A stretch of 64,000 nt of DNA from Kytococcus sedentarius DSM 20547 (GTDB lineage: Bacteria > Actinomycetota > Actinomycetes > Actinomycetales > Dermatophilaceae). A model generated the notes under the pieces. It ran no database searches. It was not told where the DNA came from and was given only the letters and a program-made list of their open reading frames with translations. The translations under genes and the position numbers were made by a program. Position 1 is the stretch's first letter. Every line of letters begins with the position of its first letter. Location: the NCBI RefSeq assembly GCF_000023925.1, contig NC_013169.1:682001-746000 (forward strand), given 5' to 3'. Shown in pieces: positions 1-8,575 of this stretch.

Positions 1-339
1 ACGACCTCCTGGCTGGTGGCCGGCGCCGTCTCGGGCCTCGCTTACGGTGCGGTCTTCACCGCGCTGAGCACCTGGGTGAAGCACGCCGTCATCATCGGCG
101 CGCTGTACCTGGTGCTCTGGGAGGGCATGCTCATCGGCCTGGCACCGCGGGCCCGCTTCCTGAGCCTGCACCACGGGGCGCTGGCGGTCGCGGAGAAGTT
201 CCGGGACACCCGCGCGATGGTGGACCTGACCGACCTCAGCACCATCGGGGGCGTGATGGTGCTCGGCATCGCCCTGGTGGCGGGATTCCTGCTGGCCTGG
301 TGGGCCCTGTCGAGGATGCGCCTGGCAAAGAGTTCGTGA
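1..339 (+). CDS. ABC-2-type transporter permease, C-terminal part (cut by window edge)
   Basis: The reading frame is open from the first base and ends with TGA at 337-339, so only about 112 C-terminal residues are visible. They show two or three hydrophobic segments and end with a membrane helix followed by Ser/Arg/Lys-rich residues (SRMRLAKSS). The segment containing LVLWEGMLIGLAPRAR followed by a soluble stretch and a last helix resembles the end of ABC-2-type permeases, which export a substrate with a partner ATPase. The partner would lie upstream of the window. The next gene starts 13 nt downstream on the same strand, so they may be co-transcribed. The family call is by resemblance only; another polytopic membrane protein is possible. 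Confidence 0.6.
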   Translation, partial: TTSWLVAGAVSGLAYGAVFTALSTWVKHAVIIGALYLVLWEGMLIGLAPRARFLSLHHGALAVAEKFRDTRAMVDLTDLSTIGGVMVLGIALVAGFLLAWWALSRMRLAKSS

Positions 340-352
340 GACTCTTCGCACC

Positions 353-1804
353 ATGAGCACCCCCCTGCCCCCGACCGGGTCGTCCCTGGTGGAGACCACC
401 GGCTTCGAGGTGGTGGCCGAGTCGGAGCGCACGGGCAAGCCGTCCGACCTCTTCTGGCCCTGGTTCGCCGCGAACATCTCGGTCTTCGGGCTGTCCTACG
501 GCACCTGGATCCTGGACTTCGGCATCAGCTTCCGCCAGGCCCTGCTGGTCGGCGTGCTGGGCGTGGTCGTCAGCTTCTTGCTCTGCGGGGTGGTGGCGCT
601 GGCCGGCAAGCGCGGCTCGGCCCCCACGATGGCGCTCTCCCGCGCCCCCTTCGGCGTGCAGGGCAACAAGCTGCCGGGCGTGGTCTCGTGGTTGCTCTCC
701 ATCGGGTGGGAGACGGTGCTGGCCATCCTCGCCACGCTGGCGACGGCCACCGTCGCCGAACGCCTCGGCTGGGGCGGCGGCACCGCCACCAAGATCGCCG
801 CGGCCCTGGTGGTCTCGGCGCTCATCATCGCCGCGGCGGTGCTGGGCTACCGCGTGATCATGCGCCTGCAGTCCATCTTCACCTGGCTCACCGGCGCCAT
901 CACCCTGCTCTACATCGTGCTGACGATCGACGAGGTGGACTTCACCGCCGTCCAGGCCATCGGTGACGGTTCCATGCAGGCCATGATCGGCGGGTTCATC
1001 ATGACCATGACCGGCTTCGGCCTGGGCTGGATCAACATCGCCAGCGACTGGTCGCGCTACCTGCCGCGGTCCACCCCGGGGGGCCAGGTCGTCTTCTGGA
1101 ACACCCTCGGTGGCGCCCTGGCCCCGGCGGTCCTGGTGGTCTTCGGTCTGCTGCTCGCCGGCTCGGACGAGAACCTGCGCACCGCCATCGCGGCCGACCC
1201 CATCGGGGCGCTCGCGGCGGCCCTGCCCACCTGGTTCCTGGTGCCGTTCCTGATCGCGGCCGTGCTCAGCCTGGTGAGCGGCGCGGTGCTGGGCATCTAC
1301 TCCTCCGGCCTCACGCTGCTGAGCCTGGGGGTCAAGCTGCCCCGTCCGGTGGCCGCCGGCATCGATGGTGTGATCCTCACCGCCGGCACGCTGTACGTGG
1401 TGTTCGTGGCGCAGGACTTCTTCGGCCCCTTCCAGGGCTTCCTCATCACCCTCGGGGTGCCGATCGCCGCCTGGGCGGGCATCCTCATCGCCGACATCCT
1501 GGTGCGGCGCAAGGACTACGACGAGGCCGCGCTCTTCGACGCGCGGGGGCGCTACGGCGCGGTCGCCTGGGGTCCGGTCCTGCTGATGCTGGCCGCCTCG
1601 GTCATCGGCTGGGGCCTGGTCACCAACTCCTACGCCGAGTGGCTGGCCTGGCAGGGGTACCTGCTGGAGCCGCTGGGGCTGGGCGGCAAGGAGGGGGCAT
1701 GGGCCTGGTCCAACCTCGGGGTGCTCGTGGCGCTGGCCCTGGGTTTCCTGGGCTACCTGCTGCTGGGCACGCCCCGGGTGCGTCGACAGGAGGCGGGCCA
1801 GTGA
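353..1804 (+). CDS. NCS1-family purine/cytosine permease
   Basis: A 483-residue polytopic membrane protein with about 12 hydrophobic segments, the usual length for NCS1 (purine-cytosine / allantoin) symporters. The family signature is visible near residues 95-120: SRAPFGVQGNKLPG followed by a Trp-rich helix (SIGWETV). A second conserved segment, GFGLGWINIASDWSRYLP, lies near residue 225. These transporters import nucleobases or related compounds with H+ or Na+; the exact substrate cannot be read from sequence. The ATG lacks a clear Shine-Dalgarno sequence. The stop overlaps the next gene by 4 nt (GTGA), which implies translational coupling to the cysteine hydrolase and suggests import followed by hydrolysis of a nitrogen compound. 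Confidence 0.85.
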   Translation: MSTPLPPTGSSLVETTGFEVVAESERTGKPSDLFWPWFAANISVFGLSYGTWILDFGISFRQALLVGVLGVVVSFLLCGVVALAGKRGSAPTMALSRAPFGVQGNKLPGVVSWLLSIGWETVLAILATLATATVAERLGWGGGTATKIAAALVVSALIIAAAVLGYRVIMRLQSIFTWLTGAITLLYIVLTIDEVDFTAVQAIGDGSMQAMIGGFIMTMTGFGLGWINIASDWSRYLPRSTPGGQVVFWNTLGGALAPAVLVVFGLLLAGSDENLRTAIAADPIGALAAALPTWFLVPFLIAAVLSLVSGAVLGIYSSGLTLLSLGVKLPRPVAAGIDGVILTAGTLYVVFVAQDFFGPFQGFLITLGVPIAAWAGILIADILVRRKDYDEAALFDARGRYGAVAWGPVLLMLAASVIGWGLVTNSYAEWLAWQGYLLEPLGLGGKEGAWAWSNLGVLVALALGFLGYLLLGTPRVRRQEAGQ

Positions 1805-2448
1805 CCGCCGGCACCGAGGGGTCCGGCGAGGACCTCGCCACGGAGTCCACGGAGGACCTGACCGAGGAACTCGAGGAGGACCTCGCCGCGATGGGGGTGG
1901 CCCCCGAGCCGTGGCTGGTCGTCATCGACCCGCAGACCCTCTTCGCCGACTCTGCGGCCAGCCCCTGGGGCTCGCCGATGTTCGCCGACGTGGTGGCCAC
2001 CATCCGACGCCTCGTCGACGCCCACCCGGGCCGCGTGGTGATCACCCGGTTCGTCGCCGACGAGGAGCCCACCGGCTCGTGGGTGCCCTACTACCGCGAG
2101 TGGCCCTTCGCGCAGGTGCCGGACGCCGACCCCCTCTACGCGGTCGTGCCGGAGCTCGCGGACGTGGACGCCCTGGTGGTCACCGAGCCGACCTTCGGCA
2201 AGTGGCGCGACATGCTCCAGGCCGTGGTGGGGGAGACCCCGCACCTGCGGCTGGCCGGGGTGGCGACGGACTGCTGCGTCATCGCCACCGCCCTGCCCGC
2301 CGCGGACGACGGCGCCTTCGTGGAGGTGGTCACCGACGCGTGCGCGGGATCGACCCCGGAGAACCATGCGCTCGCCCTGCAGCAGATGGCGCTCTTCGCC
2401 CCGCAGGTCACGCAGGTCACCGCCGCGCAGGTCCTCGACCCCTCCTGA
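1801..2448 (+). CDS. isochorismatase-family cysteine hydrolase
   Basis: Starts at GTG 1801, overlapping the permease stop by 4 nt; an upstream extension of this frame would lie inside the permease gene. The 215-residue product begins with an acidic tail (TEDLTEELEEDL) and then an isochorismatase/nicotinamidase fold. The catalytic Asp is in LVVIDPQTLF near residue 40, a Lys in PTFGKWRD near 138, and the nucleophilic Cys in GVATDCCVIATA near 158. Family members hydrolyse amides such as nicotinamide, ureidoacrylate or N-carbamoyl compounds. Coupling to a nucleobase permease favours an amide from nucleobase or related nitrogen catabolism, but that is inference. All three catalytic positions appear present. 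Confidence 0.82.
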   Translation: MTAGTEGSGEDLATESTEDLTEELEEDLAAMGVAPEPWLVVIDPQTLFADSAASPWGSPMFADVVATIRRLVDAHPGRVVITRFVADEEPTGSWVPYYREWPFAQVPDADPLYAVVPELADVDALVVTEPTFGKWRDMLQAVVGETPHLRLAGVATDCCVIATALPAADDGAFVEVVTDACAGSTPENHALALQQMALFAPQVTQVTAAQVLDPS

Positions 2449-2510
2449 CCGATGGGGGGAGCCGCGCCGTCCGGTGTGGCCGTCTCGGTCGGCGGGATGT
2501 CGGTCGGTGG

Positions 2511-2516
2511 GATGAT
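2511..2516 (+). promoter_or_regulatory. possible -10 element of the helicase gene
   Basis: GATGAT lies 8 nt before ATG 2525, which has no Shine-Dalgarno sequence. This resembles the leaderless promoters elsewhere in the window but with a slightly longer gap, so it is tentative. Confidence 0.3.
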
Positions 2517-2524
2517 GGGCGGCG

Positions 2525-5200
2525 ATGACCCCCGACGCCGCCCCTGATGCCGTGACCCCCGACGACCTGCCCGGGCCCCCGCCGGTGCGCCCCCTCATCG
2601 ACCGGCTGCCGGCGAGCACCTCGGCCGACGGCGCGGACCTGCACGAGGCCTTCGTCCAGTGGGCCACGGACTCCGGCACCACGCTGTACCCGCACCAGGA
2701 CGAGGCGGCGTTCGAGCTCGCGGCCGGCAGCAACGTCATCCTCGCCACGCCGACCGGGTCGGGGAAGTCGCTGGTGGGGGTGGCCGGGCACTTCGTGGCC
2801 CTCTCCCAGGACAAGGTGTCCTTCTACACCGCGCCGCTGAAGGCCCTGGTGAGCGAGAAGTTCTTCGCCCTGGTGGACGTCTTCGGCGCCGAGAACGTCG
2901 GCATGATGACAGGCGATGCGGCAGTGAACCCCGACGCGCCGATCATCGCCTGCACCGCGGAGATCCTCGCAAACCTCGCTCTGCGCGAGGGGGCGGCGGC
3001 GGACGTCGGTCTGGTGGTCATGGACGAGTTCCACTTCTACTCCGAGCCGGACCGCGGGTGGGCCTGGCAGGTGCCGCTGCTGGAGCTGCCGCAGGCCCAG
3101 TTCCTGCTGATGAGTGCCACTCTCGGCGACGTGTCGGCCTTCCAGGAGGACCTCACCCGCCGCACGGGCCGTCCCACGGCCGTGGTGGCCACCGCCGAGC
3201 GCCCGGTGCCGCTGAGCTTCGAGTGGCGGATGACGCCGCTGGAGGAGACGCTCGAGGAGCTGCTCACCACCCACCAGGCGCCGGTCTACGTCGTGCACTT
3301 CTCGCAGAAGCAGGCGGTCGAGGGGGCGCTGGCGCTCAGCGGCACGGTGAAGCTCAGCCGGGAGCAGAAGGACCGGCTGGCGGAGCGGCTGGTGGACGTG
3401 CGCTTCTCCTCCGGTTTCGGCAAGACGCTCAAGACCCTGCTGCGGCAGGGCATCGGTGTGCACCACGCCGGCATGCTGCCGCGCTACCGACGCCTCGTGG
3501 AGCAGCTGGCCCAGGCCGGCCTGCTCCAGGTCATCGCGGGCACCGACACCCTCGGGGTGGGCATCAACGTCCCCATTCGCACGGTGCTGTTCACGGGCCT
3601 GGCCAAGTTCGACGGCACCCGCATGCGCGTCCTGAAGGCCCGCGAATTCCACCAGATCGCCGGCCGGGCCGGGCGGGCCGGGTTCGACACCTCCGGGCAC
3701 GTCGTCGCCCAGGCCCCGCCACACGTCATCGAGAACGCGAAGGCGGAGGAGAAGGCGGGGGACGACCCCAAGAAGCGGCGCAAGCTGGTGCGCAAGCAGC
3801 CGCCCGAGGGCTTCATCAGCTGGACCGAGGAGACCTTCACCAAGCTCATCGGGGCCGACCCCGAGCCGCTGGCCAGCCGGATGCGGGTCACGCACGGCAC
3901 GCTGCTGAACGTCATCCAGCGCCCGGGGGAGCCCGGGGAGGCCTGGCGCACCATGCGCCGCCTGGTCGGCGACAACCACGAGACGCCCGCCGCACGGCGC
4001 AAGCTGGCGCGTCGCAGCATCGAGCTCTACCGGGGCCTGCGCGATGCCGGGGTGGTCAGCCAGGTGCGTGACGAGCACACCGGCGCCACCTCCATCCGCC
4101 TGGCCGAGGGGGTGGCCGACGACTTCGCGCTGAACCAGCCGTTGGCCCCCTTCGCGGTGGCGGCGATGGAGGTACTGGACCCCGAGGCGCCCTCCCACGC
4201 ATTGGACGTGGTGAGCGTCATCGAGTCCGTCCTGGATGACCCACGTCCGGTGCTGGTGCAGCAGCAGTTCAAGGCGCGGGGTGAGGCCGTCGCGGAGATG
4301 AAGGCCGACGGCATCGAGTACACCGAGCGCATGAACCGGCTGGAGGAGATCACCTGGCCCAAGCCGTTGGAGGAGCTGCTGGACGGCACGCTGGAGATCT
4401 ACCGCCAGTCCCACCCGTGGGTGGCCTTCGAGGAGCTCTCGCCCAAGTCGGTGGTGCGGGACATGTTCGAGAAGGGCGCCTCCTTCGGGGAGTACGTGCG
4501 CTTCTACGACCTGGCCCGGGCCGAGGGGGCGCTGCTGCGCTATCTCTCGGACGCCTGGCGCACGCTGCGACACACGGTGCCGGAGCATGCCCGCACCGAG
4601 GCCGTGGAGGAGATCATCGAGTGGCTGGGCGAGGTGATCCGCCAGACGGACTCCTCGCTGGTGGACGAGTGGACCCTGCTGGCCGGTGGCGTGGTGCCCG
4701 ACCGGGAGGCCCAGGAGGTGCGACCCGCGCACGGGGTGCAGGGCGTGACCGCCAACGAGAAGGCCTTCCGGGTGATGGTGCGCACCGCGATGTTCCGCCG
4801 CGTGGAGCTCGTGGCCTACGACCGCTACGGACAGCTGGGGGAGCTGGAGCAAGCGGTGGCGCAGCTGTCCGAGCCGCCGGCGAGGGTGGTGATGGACGCT
4901 GCCGCCTGGGACGAGGCCCTGGCGGCCTACTACGACGAGTACGAGGACGTCGGCATCGGCCCCACGGCCCGCGCGGCAGAGCTCTTCCAGGTGGACACCG
5001 ACCCCGATGACGCGACGCTGGACGCGCTGCCCGAGGGCGTGCTCCACGGTGAGCGGGCCTGGCTGGTGCAGCAGGTGATCGAGGACGCCCGCGGCGATCA
5101 CGACTGGCGCATCACCGCCGTGGTCGACCTGGACGCCAGCGACGAGCTGGGCGAGGCCGTCGTGCGTGCGGTCTCGATGGGGCCCGCGGGGCAGGCATGA
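2525..5200 (+). CDS. DEAD/DEAH-box helicase with DUF3516 C-terminal region
   Basis: An 891-residue superfamily 2 helicase. Visible motifs: Walker A ATPTGSGKS with Lys81, motif II as DEFH near 165, motif III SAT near 197, and motif VI HQIAGRAGRAG near 377-387. A long C-terminal half follows with a basic KKRRKLVRKQPPEG stretch near 420, consistent with the actinobacterial DUF3516 helicases of about 850-900 residues related to the Ski2/HelY group. The enzyme should unwind RNA or DNA with ATP; its physiological substrate is not established from sequence. The ATG at 2525 has no strong ribosome site. It overlaps the downstream unknown gene by 4 nt, so the two are probably translated together. Confidence 0.88.
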   Translation: MTPDAAPDAVTPDDLPGPPPVRPLIDRLPASTSADGADLHEAFVQWATDSGTTLYPHQDEAAFELAAGSNVILATPTGSGKSLVGVAGHFVALSQDKVSFYTAPLKALVSEKFFALVDVFGAENVGMMTGDAAVNPDAPIIACTAEILANLALREGAAADVGLVVMDEFHFYSEPDRGWAWQVPLLELPQAQFLLMSATLGDVSAFQEDLTRRTGRPTAVVATAERPVPLSFEWRMTPLEETLEELLTTHQAPVYVVHFSQKQAVEGALALSGTVKLSREQKDRLAERLVDVRFSSGFGKTLKTLLRQGIGVHHAGMLPRYRRLVEQLAQAGLLQVIAGTDTLGVGINVPIRTVLFTGLAKFDGTRMRVLKAREFHQIAGRAGRAGFDTSGHVVAQAPPHVIENAKAEEKAGDDPKKRRKLVRKQPPEGFISWTEETFTKLIGADPEPLASRMRVTHGTLLNVIQRPGEPGEAWRTMRRLVGDNHETPAARRKLARRSIELYRGLRDAGVVSQVRDEHTGATSIRLAEGVADDFALNQPLAPFAVAAMEVLDPEAPSHALDVVSVIESVLDDPRPVLVQQQFKARGEAVAEMKADGIEYTERMNRLEEITWPKPLEELLDGTLEIYRQSHPWVAFEELSPKSVVRDMFEKGASFGEYVRFYDLARAEGALLRYLSDAWRTLRHTVPEHARTEAVEEIIEWLGEVIRQTDSSLVDEWTLLAGGVVPDREAQEVRPAHGVQGVTANEKAFRVMVRTAMFRRVELVAYDRYGQLGELEQAVAQLSEPPARVVMDAAAWDEALAAYYDEYEDVGIGPTARAAELFQVDTDPDDATLDALPEGVLHGERAWLVQQVIEDARGDHDWRITAVVDLDASDELGEAVVRAVSMGPAGQA

Positions 5201-5832
5201 GCGACCGCCCGCGCCGCCCGGCCCTTCGGGCGCCCTGGCAGCTCGACCAGCAGGTGGGCGGGAGCGATCCGGCCGATGCGGTGGAGCTCAGCCACACGAC
5301 CGCCCAGGTCCTGGTCCACCGTGGCCGGGCCGCGGACGACCCTGAGGTCACGCGACGCCTGGTGGAGCTGGTGGACGACCTGGGGCTGGACGCCCTGGCG
5401 CTGCTGTGGGCCGACCGCCCGGCGCGCTCGCTGCCGGGGGTGCTGTGGCGCCTCTACGCCCTGCGGCAGTGGGTGGCCTCCCGTCCCCAGGGGGCGGCGC
5501 GGGAGTACCGCGACGGGGTGCTCGCCGCGGAGGTCTCGCACGCGGTGGCCGGGGTGGTCGACCCTCCCGGTCCGCAGGAGGTGCACGACCTGGTCGATGC
5601 GGTGCTCCACGGGGTGTACGCCGGCGACCTGGCCGTCGCATTGGAGCGGGCGGCGGCGTTCTGCCGTGTGGTGAGCGCTGGTCGGGGGGCGCAGGACGCT
5701 CCGCGCAGTGAGCCGGTTCACCCCGGCGGGGTCGCGCGGGACGAGGGTGCCCGCCGCGGCCTGGCGCTGCTGGACACGGCAGCCGACCTCTCGGCCGGAG
5801 CGGTCCTGTGGCGGGCGGGACAGCTCGTCTGA
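5197..5832 (+). CDS. conserved-looking protein of unknown function coupled to the helicase
   Basis: Begins at ATG 5197, overlapping the helicase stop (ATGA). The 211-residue product is soluble, without signal peptide or membrane segment. It is mostly helical, with repeated Leu/Val/Ala-rich amphipathic stretches (LVELVDDLGLDALALLWAD, LHGVYAGDLAVALERAAAF). Codon use is normal for the genome, which supports a real gene. I do not recognise a family with confidence. The strict 4-nt coupling to the DUF3516 helicase suggests a partner or accessory role in the same RNA or DNA process. The region after it, 5833-6201, carries no gene. Confidence 0.7.
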   Translation: MSDRPRRPALRAPWQLDQQVGGSDPADAVELSHTTAQVLVHRGRAADDPEVTRRLVELVDDLGLDALALLWADRPARSLPGVLWRLYALRQWVASRPQGAAREYRDGVLAAEVSHAVAGVVDPPGPQEVHDLVDAVLHGVYAGDLAVALERAAAFCRVVSAGRGAQDAPRSEPVHPGGVARDEGARRGLALLDTAADLSAGAVLWRAGQLV

Positions 5833-6050
5833 ACGTGCGGGAATGTGCTGCCAGGGCGTACCGTTGACCCTCGAGCGCACCGACCCGTCGGTAGCCCCGG
5901 GCTCCACCCTTCGCCGCCACGAGCGGCCGCACGCCGAGAGGCGCTCCACGGGTCGGTGCGCTTTCTCGTGCGCAGGCGCCCGGCCCCGCTGGTCTTCGAC
6001 AATCGCTGAATACCGCCAGCTTGTTGCCCCTGTCACGCGGTGCACGAGAC

Positions 6051-6083
6051 CTTCCACAACTGTTCACTCGGAGTTCACCCAAA
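6051..6083 (+). promoter_or_regulatory. PHO box upstream of pstS
   Basis: Two adjacent 11-nt direct repeats, GTTCACTCGGA (6062-6072) and GTTCACCCAAA (6073-6083), are preceded by a degenerate third unit, CTTCCACAACT (6051-6061). The 11-nt period and the GTTCAC core match the PhoP binding sites described for Streptomyces pho promoters. A weak -10 candidate TACGGT lies at 6111-6116. Phosphate starvation would activate the pst operon through this site. The rest of the 369-nt gap 5833-6201 shows no convincing gene. Confidence 0.8.
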
Positions 6084-6201
6084 GTGGCCTGCGGCCCCGC
6101 TTGCGGGACCTACGGTGGGGCATGCGCCCGATCAGGGCCGCGGTCTGCAGCGTCACCCGCAGCGGACCACCTCCCCGAGCACCTCGTGAAAGGTCCCTCT
6201 C

Positions 6202-7512
6202 GTGAAGCTCAACCGCTTTGGTTCCGTGGTCGCCCTCGCGGCCGCCTCCTCCCTGACCCTCGCTGCCTGTGGCGGCGACTCCGAGGGTGAGGAGTCGTCC
6301 GAGACCACGACCTCCGAGTCCGGCGACGAGTCCGCCCCGGCCGAGTCCGAGTCCGGCGACGAGTCCGCCCCGGCCGAGTCCGAGTCCGGCGAGGAGTCCT
6401 CCCCGGCCGAGTCCGAGTCCGGCGAGGAGTCCTCCCCGGCCGAGTCCGAGTCCGGCGACGAGTCCTCCCCGGCCGAGTCCGAGTCCGGCGACGACGACGC
6501 CGCTGCGGGCTCCTACCCCGCCTACTCCAAGACCGAGGGCCTCTCGGGCGGCCTCAAGGGTGTGGGTTCCTCCGCCCAGGAGGCCGCTGTGAAGGCCTGG
6601 GTCGCCGGCTACAACGAGCAGGGCCCGGGTGTCACCGTCAACTACTCGCCCGACGGTTCCGGTGCGGGTCAGGAGCAGTTCCTGGGCGGCGCGACCCCGT
6701 GGGCCGGTTCCGACGTGGCCCTGGACGACGAGCAGATGGAGAAGGCCACGGAGGTGTGTGGCCCCGATGGCGCCATGAACCTGCCGGCCTACATCTCCCC
6801 GATCGCCATCCCGTTCAACCTGCCGGGCGTGGACGAGCTGAACCTCAAGCCCGAGACCATCGCCAAGATCTTCAACGGCGACATCGAGAAGTGGAACGAC
6901 GAGGCCATCGCGGCCGACAACGAGGGCGTGGACCTCCCCGACGAGGAGATCACCGTCGTCTTCCGCTCGGACGAGTCCGGCACCACCGCCAACTTCCAGG
7001 ACTACCTGAAGGAGGCTGCGGGCGACGCTTGGCCGCACGAGCCCAGCAAGGAGTTCCCCGGCGACGGCGAGGGCGCTGCCAAGACCTCCGGTGTCGTGAA
7101 CGTCGTGAGCAGCACCGAGTACACCATCGGGTACGCCGACGCCTCGGCCATCGGTGGGCTGAACTCGGTCAAGGTCGGCGTGGGCGAGGAGTTCGTGGGC
7201 TACTCCCCGGAGGCCGCCGCCAAGGTGGTCGACGGTTCCGAGGTCATGGAGGGCCGCCCGGAGGGTGACCTGGCCATGGACCTGAACCGTGAGGTCGAGG
7301 GCTCCTACCCGGTCGTGCTGGTGACCTACGAGATCGTCTGCACCGAGTACGAGAACAAGGAGGACGCCGACCGCGTGAAGGACTTCATGTCCTACGTCAT
7401 CTCCGAGGAGGCGCAGAAGCGCGCCGCCGACGACGCCGGTTCGGCCCCGATCAGCCCCGAGACCGCGGAGCAGATCGCCACGTCGCTGGAGAAGATCTCG
7501 GCCAAGGGCTGA
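6202..7512 (+). CDS. pstS: phosphate-binding lipoprotein PstS
   Basis: The extracellular phosphate receptor of the Pst ABC importer. GTG start after a weak GAAAGG site. The N-terminus is a lipoprotein signal with lipobox LAAC and lipidated Cys23. Residues 38-92 form an acidic linker of five 11-residue repeats (SESGDESAPAE and variants) that probably spans the cell wall. The PBP-like domain follows (SGGLKGVGSSAQEAAVKAW, RSDESGTTANFQDYL), with Ser/Thr/Asp residues typical of phosphate ligands. At 436 residues it is longer than average because of the linker. First gene of pstSCAB, behind a PHO box; a strong hairpin separates it from pstC, so pstS mRNA is probably the most abundant. Confidence 0.95.
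   Translation: MKLNRFGSVVALAAASSLTLAACGGDSEGEESSETTTSESGDESAPAESESGDESAPAESESGEESSPAESESGEESSPAESESGDESSPAESESGDDDAAAGSYPAYSKTEGLSGGLKGVGSSAQEAAVKAWVAGYNEQGPGVTVNYSPDGSGAGQEQFLGGATPWAGSDVALDDEQMEKATEVCGPDGAMNLPAYISPIAIPFNLPGVDELNLKPETIAKIFNGDIEKWNDEAIAADNEGVDLPDEEITVVFRSDESGTTANFQDYLKEAAGDAWPHEPSKEFPGDGEGAAKTSGVVNVVSSTEYTIGYADASAIGGLNSVKVGVGEEFVGYSPEAAAKVVDGSEVMEGRPEGDLAMDLNREVEGSYPVVLVTYEIVCTEYENKEDADRVKDFMSYVISEEAQKRAADDAGSAPISPETAEQIATSLEKISAKG
6313..6477 (+). repeat. 33-bp coding tandem repeat in pstS
   Basis: Five consecutive 33-nt units encode SES-G-D/E-E-S-A/S-PAE; a partial sixth unit follows to about 6500. Units 1 and 2 encode identical peptides, as do units 3 and 4, which suggests recent slippage or duplication. 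The array encodes the acidic linker between the lipid anchor and the phosphate-binding domain. Confidence 0.85.
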
Positions 7513-7524
7513 GCTCCCCACCAT

Positions 7525-7564
7525 GTGTGAAGGGGCCGTGCCACAGGGCGCGGCCCCTTCACAC
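7525..7564 (+). terminator. pstS-pstC intercistronic hairpin (attenuator or mRNA-stabilising)
   Basis: A perfect 14-bp stem: GTGTGAAGGGGCCG (7525-7538) pairs with CGGCCCCTTCACAC (7551-7564) around a 12-nt loop. No T-run follows. It lies between pstS and pstC inside the operon. It may reduce transcription into pstCAB or protect the 3' end of pstS mRNA, giving excess binding protein. Confidence 0.8.
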
Positions 7565-7593
7565 GGCCCCTCGCACTCTCACCGGAGGTGACC

Positions 7594-8574
7594 ATGGCAG
7601 CAACGAACGGCCCGTCCGCGGACGGAGCCACCTCGCTCTCGACGGACCCGGGCCCCCCGGCGCCTGCGACCGAGTCGAACCCGACCCGGGGCGCGAGCAC
7701 CGGCCGGCTGGGCGACAAGATCTTCTCCGGCCTCTCGATCGGCTCGGGCGCCCTGATCGCCGTGACCCTGGCCCTGGTCGCGATCTTCCTGCTCATGGAG
7801 GCGTGGCCGGCGCTGAAGCAGGCCAGTGAGATCGGTGACGAGGGCTTCTGGATGCTGGCGGCCAACCTGCTGGGCGGCACGCTCCTGGCCTCCGCCATCG
7901 CCATGGTCATCGCCGTGCCCGTCGCGGTCGGCATCGCGCTGTTCATCTCCCACTACGCGCCGCCGCGGCTGAGCAAGTCGATCGCGTTCGTGATCGACTT
8001 GCTGGCCGCGATCCCCTCGGTGATCTTCGGCCTGTGGGGTTACCTGACCTTCGCGCCCTTCCTGGTGCCGTTGTTCGAGTGGCTCGAGGACAACCTCGGG
8101 TTCATCCCGCTGTTCGAGGACGCCTCGCGCACCGGTCGCGTCCTGCTCACCGCATCGATCGTGCTGGCCATCATGATCCTGCCGATCATCACCTCGGTGG
8201 CGCGTGACGTCTTCCAGCAGGTCCCCCGCGGGCACGAGGAGGCCTCCCTCGCCCTCGGCGCCACCAAGTGGGAGATGATCAAGCAGGCGGTCCTGCCCTT
8301 CGGCTGGCCCGGCGTCGTGGGTGGCGCCATGCTCGGTCTGGGCCGCGCGCTGGGAGAGACCATGGCCGTCGCCATGATCCTGGCCCCCAAGGACGAGTTC
8401 CAGTGGAACATCATCGGCAGCGGCAACTTCCCCATCCCGGCGTACATCGCCCTGAACTTCCCGGATGCCACCGGTCTCAAGGTGAGCACCCTCATCGCGC
8501 TCGGTCTGGTGCTGTTCGTCCTGACCCTTGCCGTGAACCTGGTGGCCCGCGCCATCGTAGAGCGGAGGAGCTGA
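7594..8574 (+). CDS. pstC: phosphate ABC transporter permease PstC
   Basis: One of the two membrane channel subunits of the phosphate importer. The ATG at 7594 is chosen because GGAGG at 7584-7588 sits 5 nt upstream; the in-frame GTG at 7588 would overlap that site. The product has 326 residues: a hydrophilic N-terminal tail of about 40 residues, six or so membrane helices, and the inner-membrane permease (EAA) loop near LPRGHEEASLALGATKWEMI-type sequence, seen here as PRGHEEASLALGATKWEM. The C-terminus ends in RAIVERRS. It pairs with PstA, whose start lies 1 nt after the stop of this gene. Confidence 0.95.
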   Translation: MAATNGPSADGATSLSTDPGPPAPATESNPTRGASTGRLGDKIFSGLSIGSGALIAVTLALVAIFLLMEAWPALKQASEIGDEGFWMLAANLLGGTLLASAIAMVIAVPVAVGIALFISHYAPPRLSKSIAFVIDLLAAIPSVIFGLWGYLTFAPFLVPLFEWLEDNLGFIPLFEDASRTGRVLLTASIVLAIMILPIITSVARDVFQQVPRGHEEASLALGATKWEMIKQAVLPFGWPGVVGGAMLGLGRALGETMAVAMILAPKDEFQWNIIGSGNFPIPAYIALNFPDATGLKVSTLIALGLVLFVLTLAVNLVARAIVERRS

Positions 8575-8575
8575 C

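Noticed and set aside
2417-5101. Long minus-strand open frame across the helicase
   Set aside because: Mirror of the coding frame with no plausible start or motif.
6313-6477. Regular repeats looking like a CRISPR array
   Set aside because: No spacers; the repeats are in frame and encode the PstS linker. The same holds for 49363-49614.
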